DNA from: Pseudomonas libanensis
Lineage (GTDB): Bacteria; Pseudomonadota; Gammaproteobacteria; Pseudomonadales; Pseudomonadaceae
NCBI RefSeq assembly: GCF_001439685.1
Contig: NZ_JYLH01000007.1
Location: 62,001-126,000 of the forward strand
Direction: 5' to 3'
DNA length: 64,000 nucleotides
Below the pieces are notes generated by a model. The model ran no database searches. It saw only the letters and a program-made list of their open reading frames with translations, and was not told the DNA's origin. Each line of letters opens with the position of its first letter. Within the stretch, counting starts at the first letter, position 1. The position numbers and the translations under genes were made by a program. Below are positions 43,904-52,742 of the stretch, piece by piece.

Positions 43904-44734
43904 ATGGATACTCAAGCCACATTGACCTGGCAGCATTTCCCTGCTGACTTACAGGGTTTTTTCCGGGCGCCTATTCTAATTTCCGGTGAGCGCGAGGCTA
44001 TTCTGATTGACGGTGGCTTTACGCTTTCGGATGGGAAATTAATGGTTGAAGCCATTAAAAACAGCGGAAAGGTCCTGACAACGATTTATATCAGTCAAAG
44101 CGATCCCGATTACTACTTCAGCCTACAGCCCATCAAGGCTGCGTTCCCGGAGGCCAGAGTAATCGCTGCTTCGGCGACTATTGCCGCGATCAAGGACAGC
44201 GTCGGAAAGAAGCTGGCGACCTGGGGGCCTCAGCTCAAAGAGAACGGCCCGCAAACCTTGGCAGATGTGGTGATTCCTGAAGCCTTTGACGAGCCTGCCC
44301 TCAACCTGGAAGGCCATACCATTGAGGTCGTCAAGGCCAATGGTCTGGTCAATCGCAGCTATCTGTGGGTGCCATCGCTCAGCGCCATTTTCGGCGGCGT
44401 CCTTGTATTTTCTGGGGTTCACGTATGGACCGCTGATACCAAAAATCCTGGTGCCCGTGCGGCTTGGGTAAACAATCTCAACGCCATGATCGCACGCAAG
44501 CCTCAGGTAGTCGTCCCTGGCCACTTGACCCCCAATGCTCAGGTAAACGCCTCAGCAATCCACTATACCCGCGACTATCTACTCGCATTCGAGCATGAGC
44601 TTGCCAAGGCCGCCGACAGCGCGGCAGTGATAGAAGCCATGACCCAATTGTATCCCGATGCCGGTATGGGTATTGCGCTACAACTTGGGGCCAAGGTTGC
44701 CAAAGATGAAATGGAGTGGGGTTCAGAGCAATAA
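43904..44734 (+). CDS. Metallo-beta-lactamase-fold protein with altered metal motif
   Basis: About 276 residues from ATG 43904 (AGGAG ten bases upstream); the frame from 43847 starts inside the previous gene. The fold is clear (AILIDGGFTLSDGKLM, PSLSAIFGGVLVFSGVHVW, VVVPGHLTPN). However, the segment that normally carries the zinc-binding His reads YISQSDPDYYFSL, with Gln in place of the His usual at that position; the Asp-Pro-Asp and the later GH are kept. The substrate is unknown; related Pseudomonas proteins are annotated only as MBL-fold hydrolases. It may bind one metal or be non-catalytic. Confidence 0.8.
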   Translation: MDTQATLTWQHFPADLQGFFRAPILISGEREAILIDGGFTLSDGKLMVEAIKNSGKVLTTIYISQSDPDYYFSLQPIKAAFPEARVIAASATIAAIKDSVGKKLATWGPQLKENGPQTLADVVIPEAFDEPALNLEGHTIEVVKANGLVNRSYLWVPSLSAIFGGVLVFSGVHVWTADTKNPGARAAWVNNLNAMIARKPQVVVPGHLTPNAQVNASAIHYTRDYLLAFEHELAKAADSAAVIEAMTQLYPDAGMGIALQLGAKVAKDEMEWGSEQ

Positions 44735-44839
44735 CAAACCCAGGGCGACGATCCGCTATTTCACTTAGCGATGGGCTTTGGAGAAAGCACCTTTTCTCCC
44801 CTCCAGAAAAGCTAAGCTATTTTAAAATGGAGAAAAACA

Positions 44840-45217
44840 GTGAGCAAAAAAATTAATATACTTCTCGTCGGCTGGCATCCCAACGCAGTGGATTACAACA
44901 AATGGCCGGGGCTGACGCACGAGAAACTACAGGCCGCGCTGGACGCCGATAAAAACACGTTTGAAAGCCTCGGCTACGCGACTGAACTAGGCTTAATCCA
45001 AAGTGAACAGACCGCAGAAACGCTCCTTCTCAGTCTTCTTCAGGAGAAACCACGTGATTGCGTCCTGATCGGAGCAGGCGTTCGTACTGATGCAGCGTAT
45101 CTAAGCCTCTTTGAACGCCTCATCAACACAGTTCATGAACATGCACCCAACGCAAAAATATGTTTCAACAGTGGGCCATTCGATTCGCTTGAGGCTGTGC
45201 AGCGGTGGGCTCCTTGA
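44840..45217 (+). CDS. Conserved hypothetical protein, Rossmann-like
   Basis: 125 residues from GTG 44840, preceded by GGAG at 44829-44832. It starts with a beta strand and a Trp (KINILLVGWHPNAVDYNKW) and later has RDCVLIGAGVRTD and AKICFNSGPFDSLEAVQRW, giving an alternating strand-helix pattern like a small Rossmann or flavodoxin-like fold. There is no signal peptide. I recognise it only as a family of uncharacterised proteins. The 432 bp after it contain no clear gene before the DUF3606 gene. Confidence 0.65.
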   Translation: MSKKINILLVGWHPNAVDYNKWPGLTHEKLQAALDADKNTFESLGYATELGLIQSEQTAETLLLSLLQEKPRDCVLIGAGVRTDAAYLSLFERLINTVHEHAPNAKICFNSGPFDSLEAVQRWAP

Positions 45218-45648
45218 GCACAACCGCCAATATGCAACGCCACTGATTGGGAATCCGTTGTTGCACCAGGTGCTGCTCGTACCGTTTGGATAAAACCGCA
45301 CCCGCTCATTGTCATTTCCCGCTTTCGATACGCGATTATTCTTCGTAGCCAAGGTCCAGCAATGCCATTCCGAATAGGATACTTTTAGAGATAGCACTCT
45401 CAAAAACGCCGCACAAAAAACAGGATTTTCAATCCTTTACCGTGTCGTTCGATTCCGGGTTCGACCATAGATATCAAGGGTTTGCCAGGGAACCTGGGCA
45501 GGCCCTTATCTTGTATGTTCCGCAATCATCTCCTCCGCGTTTTGTCATATCCAGCTCCCTCCTTAAATCTCAACCGAACTACCCACGCTTTCAAATGCTC
45601 TACCGAAAGACGCCTGAACATCTCCAGGCCAACCCGCAGGAGTGGACT

Positions 45649-45825
45649 ATGTCTGACGATCTGAAAAACCGTGGCCCTCAAGACCGTGCCCGGGTGAACA
45701 CTTCAGAAGCTTGGGAGTTGAAGTATTGGACGAAGGAGTTTGGCGTGACTGAGCAACAGCTCAAGGATGCGGTAAAAGCCGTTGGCCCGATGGTTACAGA
45801 TGTGCGTAGGAAACTCGGCCAATAG
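45649..45825 (+). CDS. DUF3606 domain protein
   Basis: 58 residues from ATG 45649, which has AGGAG eight bases upstream. The whole protein is the DUF3606 pattern: MSDDLKNRGPQDRARVN, EAWELKYWTKEFGV and QQLKDAVKAVGPMVTDVRRKLG. These small helical proteins are common in Proteobacteria, sometimes stress-induced; the function is unknown. A longer in-frame start at 45442 adds a segment with no family match and is rejected. A GC hairpin at 45835-45856 follows. Confidence 0.8.
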   Translation: MSDDLKNRGPQDRARVNTSEAWELKYWTKEFGVTEQQLKDAVKAVGPMVTDVRRKLGQ

Positions 45826-45834
45826 CATCAAACT

Positions 45835-45856
45835 CGCCCTGCGCTTTTGCGGGGCG
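45835..45856 (+). terminator. Hairpin after the DUF3606 gene
   Basis: CGCCCTGC (45835-45842) pairs with GCGGGGCG (45849-45856) around GCTTTT, eight pairs with one G-T. There is no long T tract, so it is a weak candidate. Confidence 0.4.
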
Positions 45857-45987
45857 CGTTAATGATCGTCGCCCACAACACTCAAGCGCTTTTTTGAGCG
45901 GCGTGTGTCGTACGGGAGCTATCGGCTGAAAAGGCCTGGATCCGACTGCTGTCAGGAAAGTAGAAGAGCACGACAGAGGCGAGCCGC

Positions 45988-46238
45988 ATGATTGAACCGT
46001 TGCCCGCTGAGAGTCGGTGGAGGTGGCGCCCGATGGCGTCTACCTCTGCGACCACCTGGAAGACGTGATCGAGCATTGCTACAGGAAACTGCGCGACGAG
46101 GCGAACCAAAGCCAGATGGTGGCTTCGGGCTGGATCGCCATTCCCGAGGCGGTATCGCTGGACGAGGCGCACGCCGCGCGGATATTCGAAGCCGTCGGCG
46201 CCTGGCGCCAGGTCAAGGTCGACCCATGCAACGCATAG
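45988..46238 (+). CDS. Small conserved hypothetical protein, apparently frameshifted near its start
   Basis: GTG 46017 opens a 73-codon, GC-rich, well-behaved frame (DGVYLCDHLEDVIEHCYRKL, SGWIAIPEAVSLDEAHAARIFEAVGAW). The best-looking start, ATG 45988 (MIEPLPAESR), is in another frame, so a one-base indel within 45990-46030 (rich in G runs) probably separates them. I do not know the function. The region to the right up to 46573 is AT-rich and empty. Confidence 0.5.
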
Positions 46239-46573
46239 CCCGTATCCAGCAACGCAAAGGTCAAACCTGGCTCGCACTTGCGACCAGCGTGATAGAACCG
46301 TCAGCTGAAACCGCCCCCCCTTAGGATAAAACAGAGCTTTCGAGTCAGAGCTTTATTTTGCCTTATAACTAATGGAACTCGAACTAATTCCGTAAAAAAC
46401 CCAACAACCAATTCGCTATAACACACCCTTATAGCCGAATAACTGATCAGCCAAAATTACAATCTCAATTTAATATCAATTTGCCACCTTAAAAACTTGT
46501 GAACTCTAAATTCTAGAGCTAAGTTGAGTTCCGTTGGCAATCGCTAACAAAAACTCAGGATGAGGATACTGCA
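46239..46573. other. AT-rich intergenic region
   Basis: About 335 bp with falling GC content and no recognisable gene or strong hairpin. It must contain the promoter of the Cys-rich gene that follows; GAGGAT lies 8 bases before that ATG. Confidence 0.5.
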
Positions 46574-46930
46574 ATGAGCGACTGCACTTGCAAAGAACAT
46601 AAAAACTCAGATTCCAACGAACACGTACCCGATTATTCAACTGTCGGGTTCGGAGCAACTGCTGTCTCAAGCCCTAAGCTAGATGGTGTGCTAGCGCTTA
46701 GGATGTCCGTGTGTGTTGGGGCCAGCTACACTCAGGCCACCAATCAAATCTGCTTCACCATCCCCATATATGGCGATTACTGTTTAAAATCGCCAATTGC
46801 AATTCCAGTCAGCGGACAGCTAAAAGTTTGTGCCGAGACATGTGGATCTTTCATACCCACAGGTCTTAAGGCTACTGTGTACTTGAACGGGACTGTTCTT
46901 TTCACGGCGACTCTGTTTGGCATCTGCTAA
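46574..46930 (+). CDS. Cysteine-rich small protein of unknown function
   Basis: 118 residues with eight Cys: a CxC near the N-terminus (SDCTCKEH), then single Cys at regular distances (SVCVGAS, QICFTIP, DYCLKSP, KVCAETCGSF) and a C-terminal GIC. After a polar N-terminal 30 residues the rest looks like beta strands. There is no classical signal peptide. The many Cys would suit a disulfide-stabilised secreted or spore-coat-like domain, or metal binding through the CxC. It stands alone in AT-rich surroundings and is probably acquired. Not recognised. Confidence 0.6.
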   Translation: MSDCTCKEHKNSDSNEHVPDYSTVGFGATAVSSPKLDGVLALRMSVCVGASYTQATNQICFTIPIYGDYCLKSPIAIPVSGQLKVCAETCGSFIPTGLKATVYLNGTVLFTATLFGIC

Positions 46931-47090
46931 AACTTCAAAGACCAACCGATAGATCCCAAGGAGATACTAAAGACGGTATCTTTTTGGGCTATGTTTGGCT
47001 TTTACGCGAAATAAGCAAAATGCACGCGCTAGAACAACTTGTTTTTTATCCCTACACGTTACGAATATCCAGAATTAAAGATAAGCAATA

Positions 47091-47450
47091 GTGAGTAACT
47101 CCATGAGGTTTCTCATGGCAGCAGTACCGCAGAAAAAACACTCGGCCAAGTCTGCCAGGAAGCGCGTGGCACTTGCCGAAGTGGAATTGAGGCTCAGGGT
47201 TCGCCCCGGCATCCGGCAGGTCCTGGCCGACCTGATGAAGTGGTCAGGCATTACTGAGCAGGGCGAAGCGATGACGCTGATGATTCATCACCTGCACGCG
47301 ATGGGTTCGGCGAAGTGCCAGCCACTACTGAATCCGCCGCGCCACGAATCGAGATATCGCAAAACGTGGCGCGGGAATATTGACCTCAGGAAGAAAAAAC
47401 TTCAGCGCCTTGCCGTGCAGGCTGGTGATATCGAGGCATTTGCTGCCTGA
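47091..47450 (+). CDS. Small basic hypothetical protein
   Basis: Up to 119 residues from GTG 47091; ATG 47103 or 47115 are possible starts. Very basic N-terminus (PQKKHSAKSARKRVA), then a predicted helical segment (LRVRPGIRQVLADLMKWSGITEQGEAMTLMIHHLHAMG) that could be a ribbon-helix-helix-like or repressor-like DNA-binding domain, and a basic tail. It overlaps the 3' end of the convergent HAD gene by 65 bp. Not recognised; coding is likely from composition. Confidence 0.5.
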   Translation: MSNSMRFLMAAVPQKKHSAKSARKRVALAEVELRLRVRPGIRQVLADLMKWSGITEQGEAMTLMIHHLHAMGSAKCQPLLNPPRHESRYRKTWRGNIDLRKKKLQRLAVQAGDIEAFAA

Positions 47451-48012
47451 CCAATTGCGCCTGAACCCCCGCGACCGCATCGAGCACTCTCTGCGCCCAC
47501 TGCTCATCCTGCGGGTCAACCACGACCACACGAAAGCCATGATCGTGACCTTCAATGCGCACGCCCTCGGAGTCATCCACGTGCAAATCAATATCGAAAG
47601 CCGGCGGGAATTTCGACGGTGTATTGGCCAGCCCGTGCGCACTGAGGGCGTCGTTATGCAGGGTGCTATTCACCACCCCGTCAACGCGGATTCCGTACAG
47701 CATCAACCAGCGCCTGATATAGGAAGGTGCCCGACCGGACGAGGTATAGACCCAGATGCTGCAACCCTGGCGCCGCAGCTCACGGGTCAGGGAACGGGTG
47801 CCGATACGCAGCGGCTCGCCCCACCAGCGATGGGCGCAGGCCGGCAGCCAACTGCTCTCCACGGCGGAGTGATGAAGTTGGCAGGCCAGGGTGTCGTCGA
47901 TATCAAACGAGATTCGTATGCGCGGGCGCGTGTGCACCTGCCTGGACAGGGACTGTATGACTCGGCGGGCGGACGTTCGGCATTTGCCCGCGAGTGTTGG
48001 ATACCAACGCAT
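47386..48012 (-). CDS. HAD-superfamily protein
   Basis: 208 residues with the HAD phosphotransferase motif I in IRISFDIDDTLACQ (DxDxT), motif II in SIWVYTSSGR, and motif IV-like acidic pair in DIDLHVDDSEGV. It is a small cytoplasmic phosphatase-like protein. Its ATG overlaps the stop of the Fic-like gene (TGATG), with GGGGGAGG upstream, so it is coupled to that gene. The substrate is unknown. Confidence 0.75.
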   Translation of the reverse strand: MRWYPTLAGKCRTSARRVIQSLSRQVHTRPRIRISFDIDDTLACQLHHSAVESSWLPACAHRWWGEPLRIGTRSLTRELRRQGCSIWVYTSSGRAPSYIRRWLMLYGIRVDGVVNSTLHNDALSAHGLANTPSKFPPAFDIDLHVDDSEGVRIEGHDHGFRVVVVDPQDEQWAQRVLDAVAGVQAQLVRQQMPRYHQPARQGAEVFSS

Positions 48013-48710
48013 CAGTGGCCTCCCCCATAGATGGGCTGCGGTGTGTCGCTCAAGAAAAAGGCCTTTGGATCAGGTGCCTGCTCCTCCAGGAAAGCCGCGT
48101 ATTTTTTTTTGATCTTGGGCAATTCATACAACGCCTTGACGCCATGCTTGGCCGAGTTGCGGATCACCGAGGACGGGTTGAAGTAGCCCTCGGCATTTTC
48201 GAGCGTCAGCACGAACGGCGGCAAACCGGCGCGCATCAGCAGGTAGCTGACGATCAGCGAGCCGCTGCGGTTGTTGCCTTCGATAAACAACTGCGGCTTG
48301 CTGAGGATACGTACATACACACCCGCCGCCCGCTTCCAGACGGACTCACTGCGATACGCGCAATACCAATTGAACAAGTCCTTGATGCCGCCTTCAACGT
48401 TGTTGAAGAAGTGCTCCTCGGTCGCGGCCAGGTGCTGGGCGTATTCCACCCGACGCGCCGGGTCCCGACCGCACAGGACCGTGGCGTTGATCTCCAGCAT
48501 CAAGTCGAGATGATGAAGATCAAACAGGTCGACGCCCCGGGCCACATAGTCGTCAATCAGCGCGTAACCCTCAAGTACATTGAGCAGCACTTCGTCGGTC
48601 AAAGGGTCACGCGGCTCGGTAAATTGCGTGCTGAGCTCGGCGAAGCGGCTCTGCACTTTACGCAGGGCGCGTTCAATCGCTGACAAATCAAGACGATGGG
48701 TTACAGACAT
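48012..48710 (-). CDS. Fic-like protein with degenerate active-site motif
   Basis: About 232 residues from ATG 48710 (AGGA seven bases upstream); a TTG 15 bases earlier is less likely. The helical core and the loop PQLFIEGNNRSGSLIVSYLL align with the Fic motif HPFxxGNGRxxR, but the catalytic His is Gln, Pro is Leu, the second Gly is Asn and the final Arg is Ser. Intact Fic proteins transfer AMP or other nucleotides to target proteins; this one may bind nucleotides or peptides without standard AMPylation. The gene contains a run of nine A (coding strand), plus 48102-48110, a possible slippage site. It is coupled to the HAD gene and adjacent to pstB. Confidence 0.7.
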   Translation of the reverse strand: MSVTHRLDLSAIERALRKVQSRFAELSTQFTEPRDPLTDEVLLNVLEGYALIDDYVARGVDLFDLHHLDLMLEINATVLCGRDPARRVEYAQHLAATEEHFFNNVEGGIKDLFNWYCAYRSESVWKRAAGVYVRILSKPQLFIEGNNRSGSLIVSYLLMRAGLPPFVLTLENAEGYFNPSSVIRNSAKHGVKALYELPKIKKKYAAFLEEQAPDPKAFFLSDTPQPIYGGGH

Positions 48711-48764
48711 TGATATTCCTGGCAAACGTGGCCACTGGTGTGGCCTTTAGCGAACATTGATGGC

Positions 48765-49583
48765 TCAGCTGAACTTACCGCTGATGTAATCCTCGGTCAT
48801 TTTTTCCCGTGGGTTACCGAACACCTGGGTGGTCGGCCCCATCTCCACCAGGTAGCCAGTGCGGGTGCCCTGGGAAATATCCACCGAGAAAAACGCCGTG
48901 GTGTCCGCCACGCGGATGGCCTGCTGCATGTTGTGGGTCACCAGGGCGATGGTGTAGTCCTTCTTCAACTCCACCATCAGCTCCTCGACTCGGCGCGTAG
49001 CGATGGGGTCGAGTGCCGAGCAAGGCTCATCGAGCAGCAGCACTTCCGGCTCTGTGGCGATCGCACGGGCAATGCACAAGCGTTGCTGCTGGCCGCCGGA
49101 AAGCGACAGGCCGCTGACCTTGAGCTTGTCCTTGACCTCATCCCACAGCGCCGCGCCTTGCAAGGCGTGCTTGACGCGGTCGCCCAGGTCGCCCTTGTAG
49201 CGGTTCAGGCGCAGGCCGAACGCAACGTTGTCAAAGATGCTCATGGAAAACGGGTTGGGCTGCTGGAACACCATGCCAATGTAGCGGCGTACCACCACCG
49301 GATCGACGCCCTTGCCGTACACGTCCTGGCCGAGGAAATGCACGTGGCCCTCGAAGCGGAAGCCTTTTACCAAGTCGTTCATGCGGTTGAGGCTGCGCAG
49401 TACGGTACTTTTGCCGCAGCCCGAAGGGCCGATAAAACCGGTGATCTTGTTTTTTTCAATCGGCACATGGCTGTCACGCACCGCCATGAAGTTGCCGTAG
49501 AAGATCCTGTCCAGCTTGCAGTCCATGACCACAGGCGCCTGGGTGACAAACGGAGCGGCTACTTGCGCAGTTGATACGTTCAA
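48765..49583 (-). CDS. pstB: Phosphate ABC transporter ATP-binding protein PstB
   Basis: 272 residues. Walker A is GPSGCGKST, the signature is [14 protein letters not shown], and Walker B is [13 protein letters not shown], followed by ALVTHNM. The sequence shows the PstB hallmark of a short N-terminal segment describing the phosphate-transporter ATPase ([23 protein letters not shown]). It powers PstCA-mediated uptake of phosphate. It is the last gene of pstSCAB; a phoU gene does not follow, as the next gene is the Fic-like one. Confidence 0.95.
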   Translation of the reverse strand: MNVSTAQVAAPFVTQAPVVMDCKLDRIFYGNFMAVRDSHVPIEKNKITGFIGPSGCGKSTVLRSLNRMNDLVKGFRFEGHVHFLGQDVYGKGVDPVVVRRYIGMVFQQPNPFSMSIFDNVAFGLRLNRYKGDLGDRVKHALQGAALWDEVKDKLKVSGLSLSGGQQQRLCIARAIATEPEVLLLDEPCSALDPIATRRVEELMVELKKDYTIALVTHNMQQAIRVADTTAFFSVDISQGTRTGYLVEMGPTTQVFGNPREKMTEDYISGKFS

Positions 49584-49602
49584 AATTCAGATGCTCCCGT
49601 TC

Positions 49603-50496
49603 TTAATACTTGGGCTTGCCGAAGATACGGCTGACGATATTGACGACCAGCACGATCATCACCAACACCAACGAGGCCGCCCAGGCGAGCTCGAGTTGGT
49701 TGTCGAAGGGCATGCCGGAGAAGTTGTAGATCAGCACCGCTAGGGAGGCAGTCGGGTTCATGACCGACAGGTCGCCGTCGTGGAAGATCCAGTAGTTGCT
49801 GAACAGCGCGGTAAACAACAGCGGCGCGGTTTCGCCCGCAGCGCGCGCCACGGCGAGCATCACGCCGGTGAGGATCGCCGGCAGGCCGGTGGGCAAGATG
49901 ATTTTCCAGATCACTTGGGAACGGGTGCAGCCCATGCCGTAGGCAGCGTCCTTCATGACCTTGGGCACCATGCGCATCGACTCTTCAGCGGTCAGCACAA
50001 CAATTGGCAGCATCAGTACCGCCAATGCCACACCACCTGCGGGTGCCGAATAGGTGCCGGTAGTCATCACCACCAGCGCATAGGCGAACACCCCGGCCAG
50101 GATCGACGGCAGGCCCGTGAGCATCTTGGCGGCAAAGCGTGCGGTGTTCGCCAGTTTGCTGTCCGGCCCCAGTTCAGCCAGGAAGATCGCGGCCAGGATG
50201 CCGACCGGCACCGCGATGGCGGCGGCGATGCCGACCATCACAAAGGTACCGGCCATCGCGTTGCCGAAACCACCGCCGGTCTCGAAGCCGGTGGGCGGCA
50301 GTTCGGTGAACACCTCCAGGCTCAAGCGTGCGCCGCCACGGGTGATCAGCATGTAGAGCACGGAAATCAGCGGCACACTGGCGAGCAGCGCGCCAAGCCA
50401 GACCAGCGTGGTCAACACCAGGCTGCGCAATGCGCGCCCTTCGAACTTGCGCTGCAGGCTGGGCACGGCGGTTATAGGAGACGTGAGGTTCGTCAT
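49603..50496 (-). CDS. pstA: Phosphate ABC transporter permease PstA
   Basis: 297 residues, six transmembrane helices, binding-protein-dependent permease domain with the EAA-like loop around DAAYGMGCTRSQVIWKIILPTGLPAILTGVML. Its ATG overlaps the pstC stop by four bases. It forms the inner-membrane channel with PstC. Confidence 0.94.
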   Translation of the reverse strand: MTNLTSPITAVPSLQRKFEGRALRSLVLTTLVWLGALLASVPLISVLYMLITRGGARLSLEVFTELPPTGFETGGGFGNAMAGTFVMVGIAAAIAVPVGILAAIFLAELGPDSKLANTARFAAKMLTGLPSILAGVFAYALVVMTTGTYSAPAGGVALAVLMLPIVVLTAEESMRMVPKVMKDAAYGMGCTRSQVIWKIILPTGLPAILTGVMLAVARAAGETAPLLFTALFSNYWIFHDGDLSVMNPTASLAVLIYNFSGMPFDNQLELAWAASLVLVMIVLVVNIVSRIFGKPKY

Positions 50497-51461
50497 TGTT
50501 TAGTACCCCGCTGGGCGTAGAGCATGATCATGGAGCCGATAACGTTCACCAGCAGCGTGATGAACATCAGCACGAGGGCGGCGTACATCAACACCTCGAT
50601 CTCGTTGGGCCCGGCTTCGGGGAAGTTCAGTGCCAACAAGGCGGCCAGGGTATTGGCCGGCGCGAACAGCGACAGTGAAATGTTGTTGGCGTTGCCCACC
50701 AGCATCGCCAGCGCCATGGTTTCACCCAGTGCGCGGCCCAGGCCGAGTACCAGGGAACCGAAGATACCGGTGGCGGCGGATGGCACCATCACCTTGAGAA
50801 TCGCTTCCCAGTGGGTGGTGCCCATGCCATAGGCGGCCTGTTTGGTTTTCATCGGCACGCTGGTCAGCGCGTCCTGGGAAACGGCGGCAATCGTCGGCAG
50901 GATCATGATCGCCAATACCAGCGCCGCCGGCAGCAGCCCCGGCCCGCTCAACGATGTGCCGAAAAACGGTATCCAACCCAGCTCGCTGTTCAACCAGGTG
51001 GTCAGGGGCCGGATCGCCGGAATCACCACGTAGATGCCCCACAGGCCATACACCACGCTGGGGATGGCCGCGAGCAATTCGACGATGGTACGAAATACCG
51101 CGGCCAGCTTCGCCGGCAGGAAATCCTGGGTCAGGAAAATCGCCATGCTGACGCCGAAAGCGCCTGCAATCAGCAGCGCAATCAGGGCGCTGTAGAGCGT
51201 GCCCCAAATGGCCGGCAGAATGCCGTACTTGCCTTGGTTAACGTCCCAGACACTGCCAAGCAGCACGTCGAACCCGTGCTTTTCCATGCCTGGGAGGGCC
51301 TTGCGGCCCACCTCAAAGACCAGGGCGACGACCAACGCCAGAATCAGTACCACCCCGATTTTCGCAAGGGCACGGAAGGTGCGGTCAACCAGGAAATCCT
51401 TTGCCGAGGGGGGTTGGCAGGCAGAGTCCGGGTTAACCGGTACGACGAAAGGTTTGATCAT
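50493..51461 (-). CDS. pstC: Phosphate ABC transporter permease PstC
   Basis: 322 residues, inner-membrane permease with the loop QAAYGMGTTHWEAILKVMVPSAATGI and TM-rich segments (GPGLLPAALVLAIMILPTIAAVS). The N-terminal 30 residues are cytoplasmic. It lies 75 bp downstream of pstS and overlaps pstA. Confidence 0.94.
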   Translation of the reverse strand: MIKPFVVPVNPDSACQPPSAKDFLVDRTFRALAKIGVVLILALVVALVFEVGRKALPGMEKHGFDVLLGSVWDVNQGKYGILPAIWGTLYSALIALLIAGAFGVSMAIFLTQDFLPAKLAAVFRTIVELLAAIPSVVYGLWGIYVVIPAIRPLTTWLNSELGWIPFFGTSLSGPGLLPAALVLAIMILPTIAAVSQDALTSVPMKTKQAAYGMGTTHWEAILKVMVPSAATGIFGSLVLGLGRALGETMALAMLVGNANNISLSLFAPANTLAALLALNFPEAGPNEIEVLMYAALVLMFITLLVNVIGSMIMLYAQRGTKQ

Positions 51462-51536
51462 TGGTCAATTCCGGAACAAAGGGGGAAACGCTCCCGGCAT
51501 GGCTGGCAGCACACACCGGGAGCGGCCGCACGGGTG

Positions 51537-52568
51537 TTACTGGATGTTGGCAGACGCTTTGCGCACCTGATCGACCACCGATTGCGGCAGCGGGATGTAA
51601 CCCATCGAATCGGCGATTTTCTGCCCTTCGGTCAGGCTGTATTCGACCATTTCGCGCATGGCCTTGGCCTTGGCCGGGTTACCGTTGTCCTTGCGGAAGA
51701 TCATCCAGGTGTAGGAAGTGATCGGGTAGGACTTGGCACCGTCCGGATCCGGCAGCCAGGCCACCAGGCTTTCAGGCATCTTCACCGCGGCCAGGGCCTC
51801 GGCGCCGCTTTCGGCGTTCGGCACCACATACTGGCCAGCCTTGTTCTGCAACTGGGCAAAGTCAACCTTGGCCAGTTTGGCGAAACCGTATTCGATGTAG
51901 CCGATAGCGCCCGGGGTTTGGCGTACGGTGGCAGTCACGCCGTCGTTCTTGGGCGACTTGATGAACTTGTCGCTGGCCGGCCAGTTAACGGTGTTGCCCT
52001 CCCCCAACGCCTGCTTGAACTCAGGGTTGATGGTCGCCAGGTGCTTGGTGAAGACCGCCGTGGTGCCGCTGGAGTCCGCACGTACCACCACGGTGATCGG
52101 CGTATCGGTCAACTTCAGGTCGGGGTTGGCGGCCACGATCTGTGGGTCGTTCCACTTGGTGATCTTGCCCAGGAAGATATTGGAGTAAACATCGCGTGGC
52201 AGCTTGAGGCCCTTGGGATTGCCCGGCAGGTTATAGGCCAGCACGATTTCACCCGCGGTCATCGGCAGCAACTGCACGCCTTCGGCCACCTTGGCGATGT
52301 CTTCGTCTTTCATGGCCGAGTCACTGGCGGCGAAATCGACGGTTTTGTTCAGGAAGTCCTGCACACCGGCGCCGCTGCCCTTGGATTGATAATCCACGGT
52401 AACGCCAGCGGTTTTCTTGCTGAAATCCTTGAACCAGGTGAGATAGATCGGTGCAGGGAAGCTGGCGCCGGAACCGGTCAGGCGCACGTTCTCGGCGGCA
52501 AAGGTCATGGAGGAGGCACAAAGAGAAACCGTAACGGCCAGTGCAGCAGACTTCATCAAGCTTTTCAT
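51537..52568 (-). CDS. pstS: Periplasmic phosphate-binding protein PstS
   Basis: About 343 residues from ATG 52568, which starts the signal peptide MKSLMKSAALAVTVSLCASSMTFA; the longer frame from 52646 would cross the promoter. Phosphate-binding segments are visible: TGSGASFPAPIYLTWF, SKGSGAGVQDF, DFAASDSAM and RADSSGTTAVFTKHL. It captures phosphate for PstCAB under limitation, and a Pho-box candidate lies 50 bp upstream. Ends LPQSVVDQVRKASANIQ. Confidence 0.95.
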   Translation of the reverse strand: MKSLMKSAALAVTVSLCASSMTFAAENVRLTGSGASFPAPIYLTWFKDFSKKTAGVTVDYQSKGSGAGVQDFLNKTVDFAASDSAMKDEDIAKVAEGVQLLPMTAGEIVLAYNLPGNPKGLKLPRDVYSNIFLGKITKWNDPQIVAANPDLKLTDTPITVVVRADSSGTTAVFTKHLATINPEFKQALGEGNTVNWPASDKFIKSPKNDGVTATVRQTPGAIGYIEYGFAKLAKVDFAQLQNKAGQYVVPNAESGAEALAAVKMPESLVAWLPDPDGAKSYPITSYTWMIFRKDNGNPAKAKAMREMVEYSLTEGQKIADSMGYIPLPQSVVDQVRKASANIQ

Positions 52569-52617
52569 TAAAAGGAACTCGTTGTGGTGACGGGCTCCCG
52601 AACTGTGCAGCAGGGTT

Positions 52618-52635
52618 GTTACATTTTTATGAAAA
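52618..52635 (-). promoter_or_regulatory. Candidate Pho box upstream of pstS
   Basis: Read on the minus strand, TTTTCATAAAAATGTAAC matches 12 of 18 positions of the PhoB consensus (two CTGTCAT half-sites, 11-bp period), about 50 bp before the pstS start. Assigned by eye; regulation by PhoB is established for pst operons in general. Confidence 0.55.
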
Positions 52636-52639
52636 TTGA

Positions 52640-52672
52640 GTGGCAAACCGGGGTTTTGTCCCGGTTTGCCAC
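52640..52672 (-). terminator. Hairpin between cioB and pstS
   Basis: GTGGCAAACCGGG (52640-52652) and CCCGGTTTGCCAC (52660-52672), a perfect 13-bp stem with loop GTTTTGT, downstream of cioB on the minus strand. Only a short T run follows, but the stem is strong; it probably ends the cioAB transcript. Confidence 0.7.
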
Positions 52673-52742
52673 TACAGCCCTATATTTTTAGCGCATTGGT
52701 TAGTAACAAAATGCGACTGAAACGCTCGGATCCTCCAGCGCC

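Noticed and set aside
45440..45475. TTCGATTCCGGGTTCGACC looked like a tRNA T-arm
   Set aside because: No acceptor, D or anticodon arms can be formed around it, so it is not a tRNA gene.
45442..45648. N-terminal extension of the DUF3606 gene
   Set aside because: The family starts at the ATG with AGGAG upstream; the extension has no similarity and no start signal.
50811..52571. Open frame of 586 codons on the plus strand across pstC and pstS
   Set aside because: It is antisense to two well-supported genes, is rich in Gln/His/Arg as expected for a shadow frame of GC-rich DNA, and shows no domain.
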